DNA from: Achromobacter piechaudii NBRC 102461
GTDB lineage: Bacteria; Pseudomonadota; Gammaproteobacteria; Burkholderiales; Burkholderiaceae_B
DNA length: 64,000 bases
Reading direction: 5' to 3'
NCBI RefSeq assembly: GCF_001571245.1
Contig: NZ_BCTK01000007.1
Location: 186,001 to 250,000, forward strand
In this document: piece by piece, positions 13,509-24,987 of the stretch
How the letters are laid out: every line of letters begins with the position of its first letter
How positions within the stretch are numbered: the stretch's first letter is position 1
The notes under the pieces: generated by a model
What the model saw: the letters and a program-made list of their open reading frames with translations, nothing else
Database searches by the model: none
What the model was told of the DNA's origin: nothing
Position numbers and translations under genes: made by a program

Positions 13509-15058
13509 CCGCCAACGCCGCGCGCCTGACCACGGAGCGCGTGGCGCAATTGCCGGCCGCCGTGGCGCGGCCTGGCTATGATCGCGCGGCAATGCGCGTG
13601 GGCATTGTGCATCTGGGCCTGGGCGCGTTCGTGCGCGCGCATCTGGCGGCGGTGAACGAGGCCGCGTTGGACGCGGGCGCAGACCCCTGCTGGGGCATTT
13701 GCGGCGTGTCGTTGCGGCAGGCGGATACGCGCGATGCGTTGGCGCCGCAGTCCGGGCTGTATGCGTTGGCGCTGCGCAGCGCGGACGCCGACGGCCATGA
13801 GCAGACCCGGATGGCGGTGATCGGCTGCCTGCTGGAAACGCTGGTTGCGCCGGAAGATCCGCAGGCCGTGCTGGCGCGCATCGCGCATGCGGACACGCGC
13901 ATCGTCAGCGTGACGGTGACCGAAAAGGGCTATTGCCACGACCCGGCCAGCGGCCGCCTGAATCTGCTGCATCCCGACATCGTGCACGACCTGGCCCACC
14001 CGCTGGCCCCGCGCAGCACCATCGGCTTTCTGGTGTGGGGCCTGCGCCAGCGGCGCGCGGCGGGGCTTGGACCGATCACGCTGATGTCGCTGGACAACCT
14101 GCCCAGCAACGGCCATCTGCTGCGCGGCATGGTGCTGGCGTTCGCGCAGCAGGTGGATGCGGCGCTGGCCGCGTGGATCGAGGCGTTGTGCGCGTTTCCG
14201 TGTTCGATGGTGGACCGCATCGTGCCGCGCACGACCGACGGCGACCGGCGCGAGGTGGCGCACATGCTGGGCATGCACGACGCATGGCCCGTGCTGGCCG
14301 AACCCTATCTGGAATGGGTGGTGGAAGATCAGTTCGCGGCGGGCCGGCCGGACTGGAGCCTCGGCGGCGCGCGTTTCGTGGCCGAGGCCGCGCCGTTCGA
14401 AACCTTGAAGCTGCGCACCGTCAACGGCGCGCATTCGGCGTTGGCGTACCTGGCGGTGATGGCGGGCTGGGCGACGGTTGATCAGGCGATGGCGCAGCCG
14501 GCCTTGAAAGCCTATCTGGCGGCCTTGCTGCAAGAGGAAATCGTACCGACGTTGCCGCCGTTGCCGGGCCTGGACCTGACGCGTTATCAGCAACGGCTGT
14601 TACAGCGTTTCGAGAACCCGGCGTTAAAGCACCAGACCCGGCAGATTGCGATGGACGGGTCGCAGAAGTTGCCGCAGCGCCTCCTGGACACGGTGCGCGC
14701 GCGGCTGGCGGCGGACCTGCCGATAGGCAGGCTGGCCCTGGCCGTGGCGGCGTGGCTGCATTTTCTGCGTGGCGTAGACGAGGCCGGGCGCGCTTACGAC
14801 ATCCAGGACCCGCTGGCCGCGGAACTGGCGCAACGCTACGCCCAGGCGGAATATGCCGCGAGGCACACGGGCGCGGGGCCGGCCGCGCTGCTGGCCTGGA
14901 CGCAGATGCTGACCGGTTTGCCGACGGTGTTCGCGGACCTGGGTGACGATCTGCGCTTTGTGCGGGCCGTTGCGCTGGCGGCGCACCGCTTGCGCAGCCA
15001 GGGTGTGGCTGGCGCGCTGGAGGCCGCGCAGCAAGAGGGAATCAGCCCGGCTTCCTGA
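13496..15058 (+). CDS. Mannitol dehydrogenase family oxidoreductase (D-mannonate oxidoreductase / fructuronate reductase type)
   Basis: The 520-residue protein has the long-chain mannitol dehydrogenase fold. The nucleotide-binding start is [15 protein letters not shown], and TVTEKGY and SLDNLPSNG are present. The catalytic Lys-Asn-His set is in [15 protein letters not shown]. Family members reduce D-fructuronate to D-mannonate (UxuB), or act on tagaturonate or mannitol. Directly following and overlapping manD, the fructuronate/mannonate reaction is most likely, linking the upstream dehydrogenase to ManD. The 3' end overlaps the convergent methyltransferase gene by 17 bases. Confidence 0.85.
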   Translation: MELVAANAARLTTERVAQLPAAVARPGYDRAAMRVGIVHLGLGAFVRAHLAAVNEAALDAGADPCWGICGVSLRQADTRDALAPQSGLYALALRSADADGHEQTRMAVIGCLLETLVAPEDPQAVLARIAHADTRIVSVTVTEKGYCHDPASGRLNLLHPDIVHDLAHPLAPRSTIGFLVWGLRQRRAAGLGPITLMSLDNLPSNGHLLRGMVLAFAQQVDAALAAWIEALCAFPCSMVDRIVPRTTDGDRREVAHMLGMHDAWPVLAEPYLEWVVEDQFAAGRPDWSLGGARFVAEAAPFETLKLRTVNGAHSALAYLAVMAGWATVDQAMAQPALKAYLAALLQEEIVPTLPPLPGLDLTRYQQRLLQRFENPALKHQTRQIAMDGSQKLPQRLLDTVRARLAADLPIGRLALAVAAWLHFLRGVDEAGRAYDIQDPLAAELAQRYAQAEYAARHTGAGPAALLAWTQMLTGLPTVFADLGDDLRFVRAVALAAHRLRSQGVAGALEAAQQEGISPAS

Positions 15059-15812
15059 CCACGATCGTGGCCGTGTCGCTGGTGAAAGACGCGTCTTGCT
15101 TGACGTCGAAATGCGCGCGTACGACGTCGGGCGCGATGCCGAACATATGGCGCAAGGCCGCGACCAGCGTGTCCGGCGTGCGCATGCGCGTCACCCAGGT
15201 CTGGAATTCCAGCGGCAGGCGGCGGGGCGTCAGGCCTTCGAGCGTGAAGCCGGCCTCGGTCAGCATCCGCGTCCATTCGGCCACCGAGTAGTCGCGGACG
15301 TGGGACGTGTCGCGCAGGACTTCGATGGTTTGCAGCCACGTGTCCAGCAGCGGTTCGCCGGGGGACACGACATCGGCAAACACGGCCACGCCGCCCGGCT
15401 TGAGCACCCGGAACGCCTCGCGCAGCCCGCGCCCGGCGTCTTGCCAGTGGTGCGTGGAATAGCGCGACATCACGACATCGAATTCGGCATCGGCAAAGGG
15501 CAGGTATTCCGCCTTGCCCTGGCGCGTGGCCACGTTGGCCAGGCCGCGCTTGGCGGCTTCGCCCGCGACGACGTCCAGCATCTGTTGGGACAGGTCGTAG
15601 GCGGTCACGTCCTTGACCTCGGGGGCGACGTGAAAGGTCACGTGGCCGCCGCCACAGCCCAGGTCCAGCACGCGAGCCGTGGAGTGCGCGCGCGCGATGC
15701 CGGCCATTTGCAGCAGGTCTTCGCCCTGGGCGTGGACGGCGCTGGTCAGGTAGGCCGTGGCGCGGGGGCTGAATTGGCGGTCGACGGCGGCGTCGTGGGT
15801 GCTGGCGGTCAT
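15042..15812 (-). CDS. SAM-dependent methyltransferase (UbiE/class I type)
   Basis: This 256-residue Rossmann-fold methyltransferase has motif I VLDLGCGGGHV. Motif II acidic residues lie in AYDLSQQML, PFADAEFDVVMSRYSTHHW resembles UbiE/COQ5-type enzymes, and RVLKPGGV is motif IV/V. The substrate is unknown. The gene is monocistronic. It overlaps the convergent oxidoreductase gene at its 3' end and diverges from the MmyB-like regulator, with 92 bp between the two starts, so the regulator may control it. A plausible promoter lies in that gap. Confidence 0.82.
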   Translation of the reverse strand: MTASTHDAAVDRQFSPRATAYLTSAVHAQGEDLLQMAGIARAHSTARVLDLGCGGGHVTFHVAPEVKDVTAYDLSQQMLDVVAGEAAKRGLANVATRQGKAEYLPFADAEFDVVMSRYSTHHWQDAGRGLREAFRVLKPGGVAVFADVVSPGEPLLDTWLQTIEVLRDTSHVRDYSVAEWTRMLTEAGFTLEGLTPRRLPLEFQTWVTRMRTPDTLVAALRHMFGIAPDVVRAHFDVKQDASFTSDTATIVVRKPG

Positions 15813-15856
15813 GGAAATCCTTGGTGGGCGTTGGGTGAGTGTCAGTTGCAGGCGCT

Positions 15857-15885
15857 AAGATAGGCCGGACTTTATACACGTACAA
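15857..15885 (-). promoter_or_regulatory. Putative promoter of the methyltransferase gene
   Basis: On the minus strand TTGTAC (15880-15885) and TATCTT (15857-15862) are 17 bases apart, a good sigma-70 arrangement pointing at the methyltransferase start 45 bases downstream. This is based on pattern only. Confidence 0.4.
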
Positions 15886-15904
15886 GCCCATTGCTTATCC
15901 TGGT

Positions 15905-16735
15905 ATGACTACTTCCCCCCATAGCGCGGCCCATCAAGAAGGATCGCCCTTGCGCCGTCAGGCGCTGGGCGAATTCGTGCGCAGCGCGCGTTCACGCATC
16001 ACGCCGCGCATGGCGGGTCTGCCCGAAGGCATGCGCCGCCGCACGCCGGGCCTGCGGCGCGAAGAAGTGGCGCAGCTGTGCGGCATCAGCGTCACCTGGT
16101 ACACGTGGATCGAGCAGGGGCGGGAGGTCTCGGTGTCGCCCGCCGTGTGGTCGCGCATCGCGGGCGTGCTGCAACTGGCGCGGGCCGAACGCGCCTACCT
16201 GTTCGACCTGGCCGACTGCGCCGACCCTCATCACGCTCGTGACGACGCGGGCGCTGCCCCCGGCCCCTTGCAGGAATGCGTGGACGCCATCAACGCGCCG
16301 GCCTATGTGCTGGACCGCGCGTGGAACGTGCTGGCCTATAACGCGCCGCTGCGCGACTTGTTCGACAACTGGCCCGAGCGCGATCCCGAGCCCAACCTGT
16401 TGCGCTACATCTTCCTGGACCCGGCCGCGCGCGAACTGGTGGTCGATTGGGACCAGCGCGCGCGCCGTGTGGTGGCGGAATTCCGCGCCGATGCGGGCGC
16501 GCATCTGGACGAGTCGGGCGTGCTGACCCTGCTGGACACGCTGAATCGCCAAAGCCCGGTGTTTGCGCATTGGTGGACGCGTCACGCGGTAGTTGAACGC
16601 GAAGGCGGCTTGCGGGAATTCCAGCATCCGCGCGACGGCAGGCTGGCGTTTCAGCAGATCACGTTCCGGCTGGCCACGCATCCCGACCTGAAGCTGGTGA
16701 TGCTGTTGAGCGGGTCGGCGCCCGAAGACGCGTAG
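15905..16735 (+). CDS. XRE-family regulator with MmyB-like ligand-binding domain
   Basis: This protein of about 276 residues begins with an Xre helix-turn-helix. RTPGLRREEVAQLCGISVTW covers the recognition region, and WIEQGREVSVS follows. A PAS-like MmyB ligand-binding domain runs from about residue 110 (INAPAYVLDRAWNVLAYN) to the end. MmyB-like proteins often regulate an adjacent oxidoreductase or methyltransferase gene and are thought to bind fatty acyl-type ligands. I took ATG 15905 rather than an upstream in-frame codon at 15839, because homologues begin just before the HTH. It diverges from the methyltransferase, its most likely target. Confidence 0.85.
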   Translation: MTTSPHSAAHQEGSPLRRQALGEFVRSARSRITPRMAGLPEGMRRRTPGLRREEVAQLCGISVTWYTWIEQGREVSVSPAVWSRIAGVLQLARAERAYLFDLADCADPHHARDDAGAAPGPLQECVDAINAPAYVLDRAWNVLAYNAPLRDLFDNWPERDPEPNLLRYIFLDPAARELVVDWDQRARRVVAEFRADAGAHLDESGVLTLLDTLNRQSPVFAHWWTRHAVVEREGGLREFQHPRDGRLAFQQITFRLATHPDLKLVMLLSGSAPEDA

Positions 16736-16770
16736 CGCGCGACCGCCGGCCCGTTGTCGCGCCCTGGGGC

Positions 16771-17850
16771 TCAGGCCTTCACGGTAGAGAACAGGCTGTC
16801 CTGCATGCCGGCATCGACCAGCCCCTGCAAGAGCTTCTTGACCGGCGCGGGCAGGGCCATCGACGCCAGCTTGTCGGCGGGCACCCAGCGTTCGGGCACG
16901 GACGATTCGCGCAGGCTGGCGGCGCGCACCGGCACCAGCCAGGGGCGGATGTGCAGGCGGTAGTGGGTGAAAGTATGGGCGAAGGCGGCCAGTTCAAAGC
17001 GCTGTTCCGGTTCCAGGCCCAGCGCGCGCGAGGCGGCGTCGGGATCGCCCGCCACGTCGAATTCGGGCAGGCTCCAGAGCCCGCCCCAGATGCCGGGTTC
17101 GGGCCGCTGCTGCAACAGGAACGCGCCCTGATGCTGCAACACCAACATACAGGTCTCGCGTTCGGGGATGGCGCGGCGCACCTTGGGCGTGGGCAGTTCG
17201 GCCTGGCGGCCTTCGCGGCGCGCGACGCAGGTGTCGGCCATCGGGCAGCGCTCGCACGCGGGCTTGCCGCGCGTGCATAGCGTGGCGCCCAGATCCATCA
17301 GGCCTTGCGTGTAGGCCGCCATGTCCAGGCCGGGTGCGGCGTCGACCTGGGCGTCGGCCAATGCCCATAGCCGCGTTTCGACTTCGCGCTTGGCAGGGTC
17401 GCCGGCAATGCCGAAGTGGCGCGTGAAGACGCGCTTGACGTTGCCGTCCAGAATGGGCGAGCGCTCGCCATAGGCGAACGCGGCGATGGCGGCGGCGGTG
17501 GACCGGCCGATGCCGGGCAAGGTGGCGATGGCCTCTGCCGTCGGCGGAAAGCGCCCGTTCCAATCCTGTGCGATCTGCACGGCGCAGCGATGCAGGTTGC
17601 GCGCGCGGGCGTAGTAGCCCAGTCCCGCCCAGTACGGCATGACGTCTTCCTGGCTGGCCGCAGCCAGCGCGGCGACGTCCGGGAAGCGTTCAAGAAAGCG
17701 TTCGTAATAGGGAATCACGGTGGCTACTTGCGTTTGCTGCAACATGATCTCGGATAGCCAGATCCGATAAGGGTCACGCGTGTTTTGCCAGGGCAGATCG
17801 TGGCGGCCGTGCTGGCGTTGCCAGGCGACGATTCGAGGGGCGAAGTCCAT
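16771..17850 (-). CDS. mutY: A/G-specific adenine DNA glycosylase
   Basis: MutY removes adenine mispaired with 8-oxoguanine. The 359-residue product shows the HhH-GPD core with the catalytic Glu in SEIMLQQTQV. The helix-hairpin-helix is LPGIGRSTAAAI and the catalytic Asp is in LDGNVKRV. The iron-sulfur cluster loop Cys-x6-Cys-x2-Cys-x5-Cys is in CTRGKPACERCPMADTC. The C-terminal half is the NUDIX-like 8-oxoG recognition domain (LLQQRPEPGIWGGLWSLPEF). It is convergent with the MmyB-type regulator and diverges from the indolepyruvate oxidoreductase gene, with a 172-bp gap in which I see no clear promoter. Confidence 0.95.
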   Translation of the reverse strand: MDFAPRIVAWQRQHGRHDLPWQNTRDPYRIWLSEIMLQQTQVATVIPYYERFLERFPDVAALAAASQEDVMPYWAGLGYYARARNLHRCAVQIAQDWNGRFPPTAEAIATLPGIGRSTAAAIAAFAYGERSPILDGNVKRVFTRHFGIAGDPAKREVETRLWALADAQVDAAPGLDMAAYTQGLMDLGATLCTRGKPACERCPMADTCVARREGRQAELPTPKVRRAIPERETCMLVLQHQGAFLLQQRPEPGIWGGLWSLPEFDVAGDPDAASRALGLEPEQRFELAAFAHTFTHYRLHIRPWLVPVRAASLRESSVPERWVPADKLASMALPAPVKKLLQGLVDAGMQDSLFSTVKA

Positions 17851-18022
17851 GGCGGCAATTATCGCATCGCCCTATTGCCGGGGTGGGGGCGACCGGTTAC
17901 AACTATCGGCACTACAGCGCACACGCGCCACGACCTCACTTTCACGGCCCTTGTTGGCCCGCGTGACCGTCAAGCGAGGCGGCGCGCGAAGCTGGAGGGG
18001 CATCCAGGATTTTGGAGCGGTC

Positions 18023-21000
18023 ATGAATGCCCCCTTGACTCCCGCGTTGCGCGCGGCGCTTGAAACGGTCCTACTCGACGACAAATACACGCTGCAATCC
18101 GGCCGTGCCTGGATGAGCGGCATCCATGCCCTGGTGCGGCTGCCCATGATGCAGCGCGTGCGCGATGCGCAGGCCGGGCTGAACACGGCCGGTTTCGTGT
18201 CCGGCTACCGGGGCTCGCCGCTGGGCGGCGTGGACCAGAACATGTGGAAGGCGGCCAAGCACCTGAAGGCGCACCACGTTGAATTCCAGCCTGGCATCAA
18301 CGAAGACCTTGCCGCCACGGCGGTCTGGGGATCGCAGCAGGTCAATCTTTTCCCCGGCGCGAAATACGACGGCGTGTTCGGCATGTGGTACGGCAAAGGG
18401 CCCGGCGTGGACCGCTGCGGCGACGTCTTCAAGCACGCGAACGCGGCCGGCACCTCGCGCCATGGCGGCGTGCTGGTGGTGGCGGGCGACGACCACCCGG
18501 CCAAGTCTTCCACCTTGCCGCATCAAAGCGATCACATCCTGAAAGCCTGCATGATTCCGGCGCTGTTTCCGTCCAGCGTGCAGGAAGTGCTGGACTATGG
18601 CCTGCATGGCTGGGCGATGAGCCGCTATGCCGGCGTGTGGGTGGGCATGAAGTGCATTACCGACATCGTCGAAGTGTCGGCCTCGGTGGACGTGGACCCG
18701 CAGCGCGTGCGGATCCAGTTGCCGGAAGATTTCATCCTGCCGCCGGATGGCCTGAACATCCGCGTGCCCGACACGCCGTTGCAACAAGAGGCGCGGCTGC
18801 TGGACTACAAGCTGTACGCGGCCTTGGCCTATGCGCGCGCCAACAAGCTGAACCGAGAGCTTTGGCACGTGCCGCAGCGCGATGCGCGCTTTGGCATCAT
18901 GACGTCCGGCAAGGCCTACCTGGACACGCGCCAGGCGCTGTCGGACCTGGGCTTGACCGAGATGGTGTGCCAGCGCATCGGCCTGCGACTGTACAAGGTG
19001 GGCATGGTGTGGCCGCTGGAGTCCACCGGCATGCAGCAGTTCGCCGAAGGGCTGGACGAGATCCTGGTGGTCGAGGAAAAGCGCCAGGTGCTGGAGTACC
19101 AGCTCAAGGAAGAGTTGTTCAGCTGGATCGGCAGCGGCAAGAAGATTCCCCGCGTGGTCGGCAAGTTCGACGACAAGGACGGCGGCGAATGGTCGGTGCC
19201 GCAAGGCAATTGGCTGTTGCCGGCGCATTACGAATTTTCACCGGCGATGGTGGCCCGCGCCATCGCCGCGCGGCTGTTGCGCTTTGCCTTGCCCGATGAC
19301 GTGCGCGCCGGCATCGAGGTGCGTCTGCAATTCATCCGCGAGCGCGAAGCGGCGCTGGCGCGGCCGCGCGTGGTTGAGGAGCGCAAGCCGTGGTTCTGTT
19401 CGGGCTGTCCGCACAACACGTCGACCCGGCTGCCGGAAGGTTCGCGCGGCATGGCGGGCATCGGCTGCCATTACATGGTGCGGTGGATGGATCGCAACAC
19501 CGAGGTCTACACGCAGATGGGCGGCGAGGGCGTGCCCTGGATCGGGCAGGCGCCCTTCACCGAAGAGAAGCACGTGTTCGCCAACCTGGGCGACGGCACG
19601 TATTTCCATTCGGGCCTGTTGGCGATCCGCGCGGCGGTCGCCGCCAAGGTGCCCATCACGTACAAGATCCTGTTCAACGACGCGGTCGCCATGACGGGCG
19701 GGCAGCCGGTGGACGGCCCCATCAGCGTGCCGATGATTTCGCGGCAGATGGCGGCCGAGGGCATCGACAAGATCGTCGTGGTGACGGACGAGCCCGACAA
19801 ATACAAAAGCGTGTCCGGCCTGGCGCCGAATGTGCCCGTCCTGCACCGCGATCAGCTGGACGCCGTCATGCGCGATCTGCGCGAACATCCGGGCGTGTCG
19901 GTGCTGATCTATGACCAGACCTGCGCCACCGAGAAGCGCCGTCGCCGCAAGCGTGCCGCGTATCCCGATCCCGCGCGCCGGGTCGTCATCAACGAACGCG
20001 TCTGCGAAGGCTGCGGCGACTGCTCCAAGGCGTCGCACTGCCTGTCGGTGGAACCGCTGGAAACGGAGTTCGGCCGCAAGCGCAAGATCAACCAATCCAG
20101 CTGCAATAAAGACTTTTCCTGTTTGAAGGGCTTTTGCCCCAGCTTCGTGACGGTGGAAGGGGGGCGGTTGAAAAAGCCGCAGGCCCTGTCGCAGGAAGGC
20201 GCGGCGGACGAGGGCGTGCCGCCGCCGCGCACGCTCGCGACGGACCAGCCCTATGGCGTCTTCATTGCCGGCGTGGGCGGCACGGGCGTGGTGACGATCG
20301 GGCAACTGCTGGGCATGGCCGCGCACCTGGAGGGCAAGGGCTGTTCGGTGCTGGACATGGCGGGCCTGGCGCAGAAAGGCGGCGCGGTCTATTCGCACGT
20401 GGTGTTGGCCGAATCGCCCGAGCATCTGCTGAACACGCGCGTGGCGATGGGCGAGGCCGATCTGCTGTTGGCGGGCGACCTTGTCGTGGCGACCAGCGCT
20501 GACAGCATGGCGCGTGTGCGCCCGGGCCGCACGCGAGTGCTGTTGAACAGCGACACCGCGCCCACGGCGGCTTTCGTGGCGAACCCGGACTGGACCTTGC
20601 CGGGTGCGGACCTCACGGCCGACCTGCAAGCCGCATGCGGCAAAGAGCACCTGTACGCGGTGGATGCGGCCGCGATGGCGCTGGCGTTGCTGGGCGACGC
20701 CATCTATTCGAACCCCCTGATGATGGGGTACGCCTATCAGAAGGGTTGGCTGCCGCTGTCGCGCGAAGCGCTGCTGCGCGCGATTGAATTGAATGGCCAG
20801 CAGGTTGCCAACAATATCGCGGCGTTCGGCTGGGGACGGCGCGCGGCGCATGACCCGGCTGGCGTGATGCAGCTGATGGCCAACGGCGGCATGCCCGTGG
20901 CGCCGCCGCAAGACATCATCGAGATCAAGCGCCCGCGCAGCGCCGCGCCAGTGACCGAGCTGAAAAAGCCCGCGGGCGAGCTGACGCAGGTGGTGGCGGT

Positions 21001-21634
21001 GCGCAAGGCATTCCTGACCGAGTACCAAGACGCGGCCTACGCGCGTCAATACACGGATCTGGTGGATAAGGTGGCGCGCGCGGAACACGAAGCCACCGGC
21101 ACGCAGCGCCTGGCTCTGGCGGTGGCGCGCTATTACTTCAAGCTGATGGCCTACAAGGACGAATACGAAGTGGCGCGGCTGTATTCGGATGGCGCGTTCG
21201 TCAAGCAGGTCAGCGCTCAGTTCGAAGGCGACTGGAAGCTGCACTTCCATCTGGCGCCGCCGCTGTTCGCGCGGCGCGACAAAGAGGGTCGGCTCATCAA
21301 GCGCAGTTATGGGCCGGGCATGCTCAAGGCGTTCGGACTGCTGGCGAAGCTGCGGCGGCTGCGGGGAACCCGTTTGGATGTGTTTGGCTACACGGCGGAA
21401 CGACGCGCCGAGCGCGCGCTGATCCAGGAGTACCGCGAGACGATGACGGCCATCCTGGCGAAATTGAATCGCGGGAATCTGGATCGTGCAGTGGCTTTGG
21501 CCAGCGTGCCGGAAGAGATCCGGGGATATGGCCATGTGAAGGAAGCGGCGCTGGAGCGGGCGGCGGCCACCCGGGAGGAATTACTGAAGGAGTTCAGCGC
21601 GCGCGTGGTGGCGATCGGGGTGCGCGCGGCTTGA
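18023..21634 (+). CDS. Indolepyruvate:ferredoxin oxidoreductase, fused alpha and beta/gamma regions
   Basis: This 1203-residue enzyme oxidatively decarboxylates aryl-pyruvates to aryl-acyl-CoA using thiamine diphosphate, with ferredoxin as acceptor. The N-terminal part carries VSGYRGSPLGG and the thiamine region GDGTYFHSG. A cysteine-rich iron-sulfur segment lies near residue 660-710 (CEGCGDCSKASHC, then SCNKDFSCLKGFCPSF). The C-terminal gamma-type domain has IAGVGGTGVVTIGQLLG. Proteobacterial homologues are single fused polypeptides like this one. ATG 18023 has GGAG 5 bases upstream; the frame is open back into mutY but without homology. It stands alone, so its role is probably aromatic amino acid catabolism. 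Confidence 0.9.
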   Translation: MNAPLTPALRAALETVLLDDKYTLQSGRAWMSGIHALVRLPMMQRVRDAQAGLNTAGFVSGYRGSPLGGVDQNMWKAAKHLKAHHVEFQPGINEDLAATAVWGSQQVNLFPGAKYDGVFGMWYGKGPGVDRCGDVFKHANAAGTSRHGGVLVVAGDDHPAKSSTLPHQSDHILKACMIPALFPSSVQEVLDYGLHGWAMSRYAGVWVGMKCITDIVEVSASVDVDPQRVRIQLPEDFILPPDGLNIRVPDTPLQQEARLLDYKLYAALAYARANKLNRELWHVPQRDARFGIMTSGKAYLDTRQALSDLGLTEMVCQRIGLRLYKVGMVWPLESTGMQQFAEGLDEILVVEEKRQVLEYQLKEELFSWIGSGKKIPRVVGKFDDKDGGEWSVPQGNWLLPAHYEFSPAMVARAIAARLLRFALPDDVRAGIEVRLQFIREREAALARPRVVEERKPWFCSGCPHNTSTRLPEGSRGMAGIGCHYMVRWMDRNTEVYTQMGGEGVPWIGQAPFTEEKHVFANLGDGTYFHSGLLAIRAAVAAKVPITYKILFNDAVAMTGGQPVDGPISVPMISRQMAAEGIDKIVVVTDEPDKYKSVSGLAPNVPVLHRDQLDAVMRDLREHPGVSVLIYDQTCATEKRRRRKRAAYPDPARRVVINERVCEGCGDCSKASHCLSVEPLETEFGRKRKINQSSCNKDFSCLKGFCPSFVTVEGGRLKKPQALSQEGAADEGVPPPRTLATDQPYGVFIAGVGGTGVVTIGQLLGMAAHLEGKGCSVLDMAGLAQKGGAVYSHVVLAESPEHLLNTRVAMGEADLLLAGDLVVATSADSMARVRPGRTRVLLNSDTAPTAAFVANPDWTLPGADLTADLQAACGKEHLYAVDAAAMALALLGDAIYSNPLMMGYAYQKGWLPLSREALLRAIELNGQQVANNIAAFGWGRRAAHDPAGVMQLMANGGMPVAPPQDIIEIKRPRSAAPVTELKKPAGELTQVVAVRKAFLTEYQDAAYARQYTDLVDKVARAEHEATGTQRLALAVARYYFKLMAYKDEYEVARLYSDGAFVKQVSAQFEGDWKLHFHLAPPLFARRDKEGRLIKRSYGPGMLKAFGLLAKLRRLRGTRLDVFGYTAERRAERALIQEYRETMTAILAKLNRGNLDRAVALASVPEEIRGYGHVKEAALERAAATREELLKEFSARVVAIGVRAA

Positions 21635-21720
21635 TGGGGGGCGAGAGCGGGAAAGACGCCAGGCACTCCCGTCTCAATGCCAGGAAAGCGGCGGCGCGGC
21701 TCGCGGCGCCGCGTGGCGCA

Positions 21721-23227
<1,507 letters not shown>

Positions 23228-23241
<14 letters not shown>

Positions 23242-24682
23242 TTTGTTTGGCGCCGTTCAGGTGTGCCCCGGCCTGCGGCTCAAGGCGTCTAAAAGAAAGG
23301 GTCGAGGCCATGCACATCAGGCCGATGACGATAAAGCCGGCGACCACGTCGCTGACGGCCAGCGTCTCGGCGCCGCGCAGTGACATGCTGACGTTCAGCG
23401 TCACCGCGGCCACGCCTACGCCCAGGCTGATCCCCAGTTGCTGCGCCATCGCGGCAAAGCTGCTGGCGCGGCTCATCTGCGAGGGGGGAATGTCGGCATA
23501 GGTTAGCGTATTTACCCCGGTGAATTGCAGCGATCTGAAGAAGCCGCCCACGAGCAAAATGGCGATCATCAGCCACACGGGCGTGGTCGGCGTGAAGGTG
23601 GCGCAGACCATGATGAACACACCGGTCAGCAGAGCGTTCACCGTCAGCACGCGGCGAAAGCCGAAGTGCCGGACGATGGGCGTGGCGACGAATTTCATCA
23701 AGAGCGCGCCGGCGGCGCTGGCGAACGTGATCAAGCCCGCCGAAAACGGAGACAGGCCAAAGCCCACCTGCAACAGCATGGCCAACAGGAAGGGCGTGGC
23801 GCCCACGGCGAAGCGGCAAAGATTGCCGCCCAGCGTCGAGATGGCGAAGGTCGGGATCCGCATCAGGGACAGATCGATGATGGGGTGCGCGATGCGCCGG
23901 GCGTGCCAGGCGTACAGAAAACCGCAGGCCGCGCCCACCGCGATCAGGCCCAGCAGCATCGGCAAGGGCATGACGTCGCGGCCGATGGCTTCAAAGCCGC
24001 TGACCAGCGCCGCCAGGCAGACCGCACTGAGCAAGAACCCCAGCCAGTCCAGCCGCGGCGCGGATTCTTCCTTGATTTCAGCCACATAGCGCAGCACCAG
24101 CGCAATGCCCAGCACGCCGATGGGGATGTTTATGAGGAAAATCCAGTGCCACGACATGTAGGTGACCATGAAGCCGCCCAGCGGCGGCCCGATCACCGGG
24201 CCGAGCAGCGCCGGGATGGACAGGAATGACATGGCTTTGAGCAGATCCTGCTTGGGCACGGTGCGCAGCAGGATGATGCGGCCCACCGGCACCATCATTG
24301 CGCCCGCCATCCCCTGGACGACGCGGGCCACCACCAGCTGGGGCAGGTCCTGCGAGATGGCGCAGGCCACGGAACTCAGGGTGAACAGCCCGATGGCGGC
24401 CACGAACACGCGGCGCGCGCCGTAGCGGTCGGCCGCCCAGCCGCTGACAGGCACAAACACGGCCACGGAAAGCAGGTAGGACGTGATCGCCACGTTCAAA
24501 CGCACGGGCGTGGAACCCAGCGCCCGTGCCATGGCGGGCAGGGCGGTGGCCACGACGGTGGCGTCCAGCATCTGCATGAAGAGCGCACACCCCACGATGA
24601 ACGGGATCATGCGCGCCGCGCGCACCGCATCCGGGGTTGAGGGCGGAGCGGGATTGGCTGCGGCTGCGGATTCGGCTGACAT
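23228..24682 (-). CDS. MFS transporter, DHA2 (EmrB/QacA) drug:proton antiporter family
   Basis: This 484-residue protein has about 14 predicted membrane helices. It carries the family motifs [14 protein letters not shown] in helix 1, [13 protein letters not shown] in the 2-3 loop (motif A), and [14 protein letters not shown] and [10 protein letters not shown] (motif C, antiporters). It should export a drug or metabolite across the inner membrane. ATG 24682 is the first good start after the divergent DUF3460 gene, although no ribosome site precedes it. The gene overlaps glpK downstream by 14 bases, an unexpected partner for a drug exporter. It may export a glycerol-related compound, or the linkage may be accidental. 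Confidence 0.88.
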
Positions 24683-24781
24683 GGCGGGAGGGGGCGTTGG
24701 AAGCCTGACGATTGTAACGCCGTGGAATCCGCGCCGCGTGAAGTAAACTCCCGTCATCTGCAACCTACTGAAATTGGCGTC

Positions 24782-24970
24782 ATGGCGACCAACTACGAAT
24801 CCGAGATCACCCTTTTCCTGAAAGACTTCAAGAAGTCGCACCCTGGCACGGAAGAACGCCAGCGTGAAGGCCGCGCCCGTCTTTGGGACAAGCCGCAAGA
24901 TCCGGAAGTGCTCGAAGGCTTCCGTGCAGCCCGCGTCCCGCAGAAACCCTACGTGTATTCGGCAGACTGA
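24782..24970 (+). CDS. DUF3460 family small protein
   Basis: This is a 62-residue soluble protein (MATNYESEITLFLKDFK, ending KPYVYSAD) that matches the small DUF3460 family known from betaproteobacteria. Its function is unknown. It is rich in charged residues, with no signal peptide or membrane segment. It begins the scpA-panC transcript: only 17 bases separate its stop from the scpA start. That conserved position may mean a link to chromosome segregation, but this is inference. Confidence 0.85.
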   Translation: MATNYESEITLFLKDFKKSHPGTEERQREGRARLWDKPQDPEVLEGFRAARVPQKPYVYSAD

Positions 24971-24987
24971 ATCCCGTTGCGGCAGAC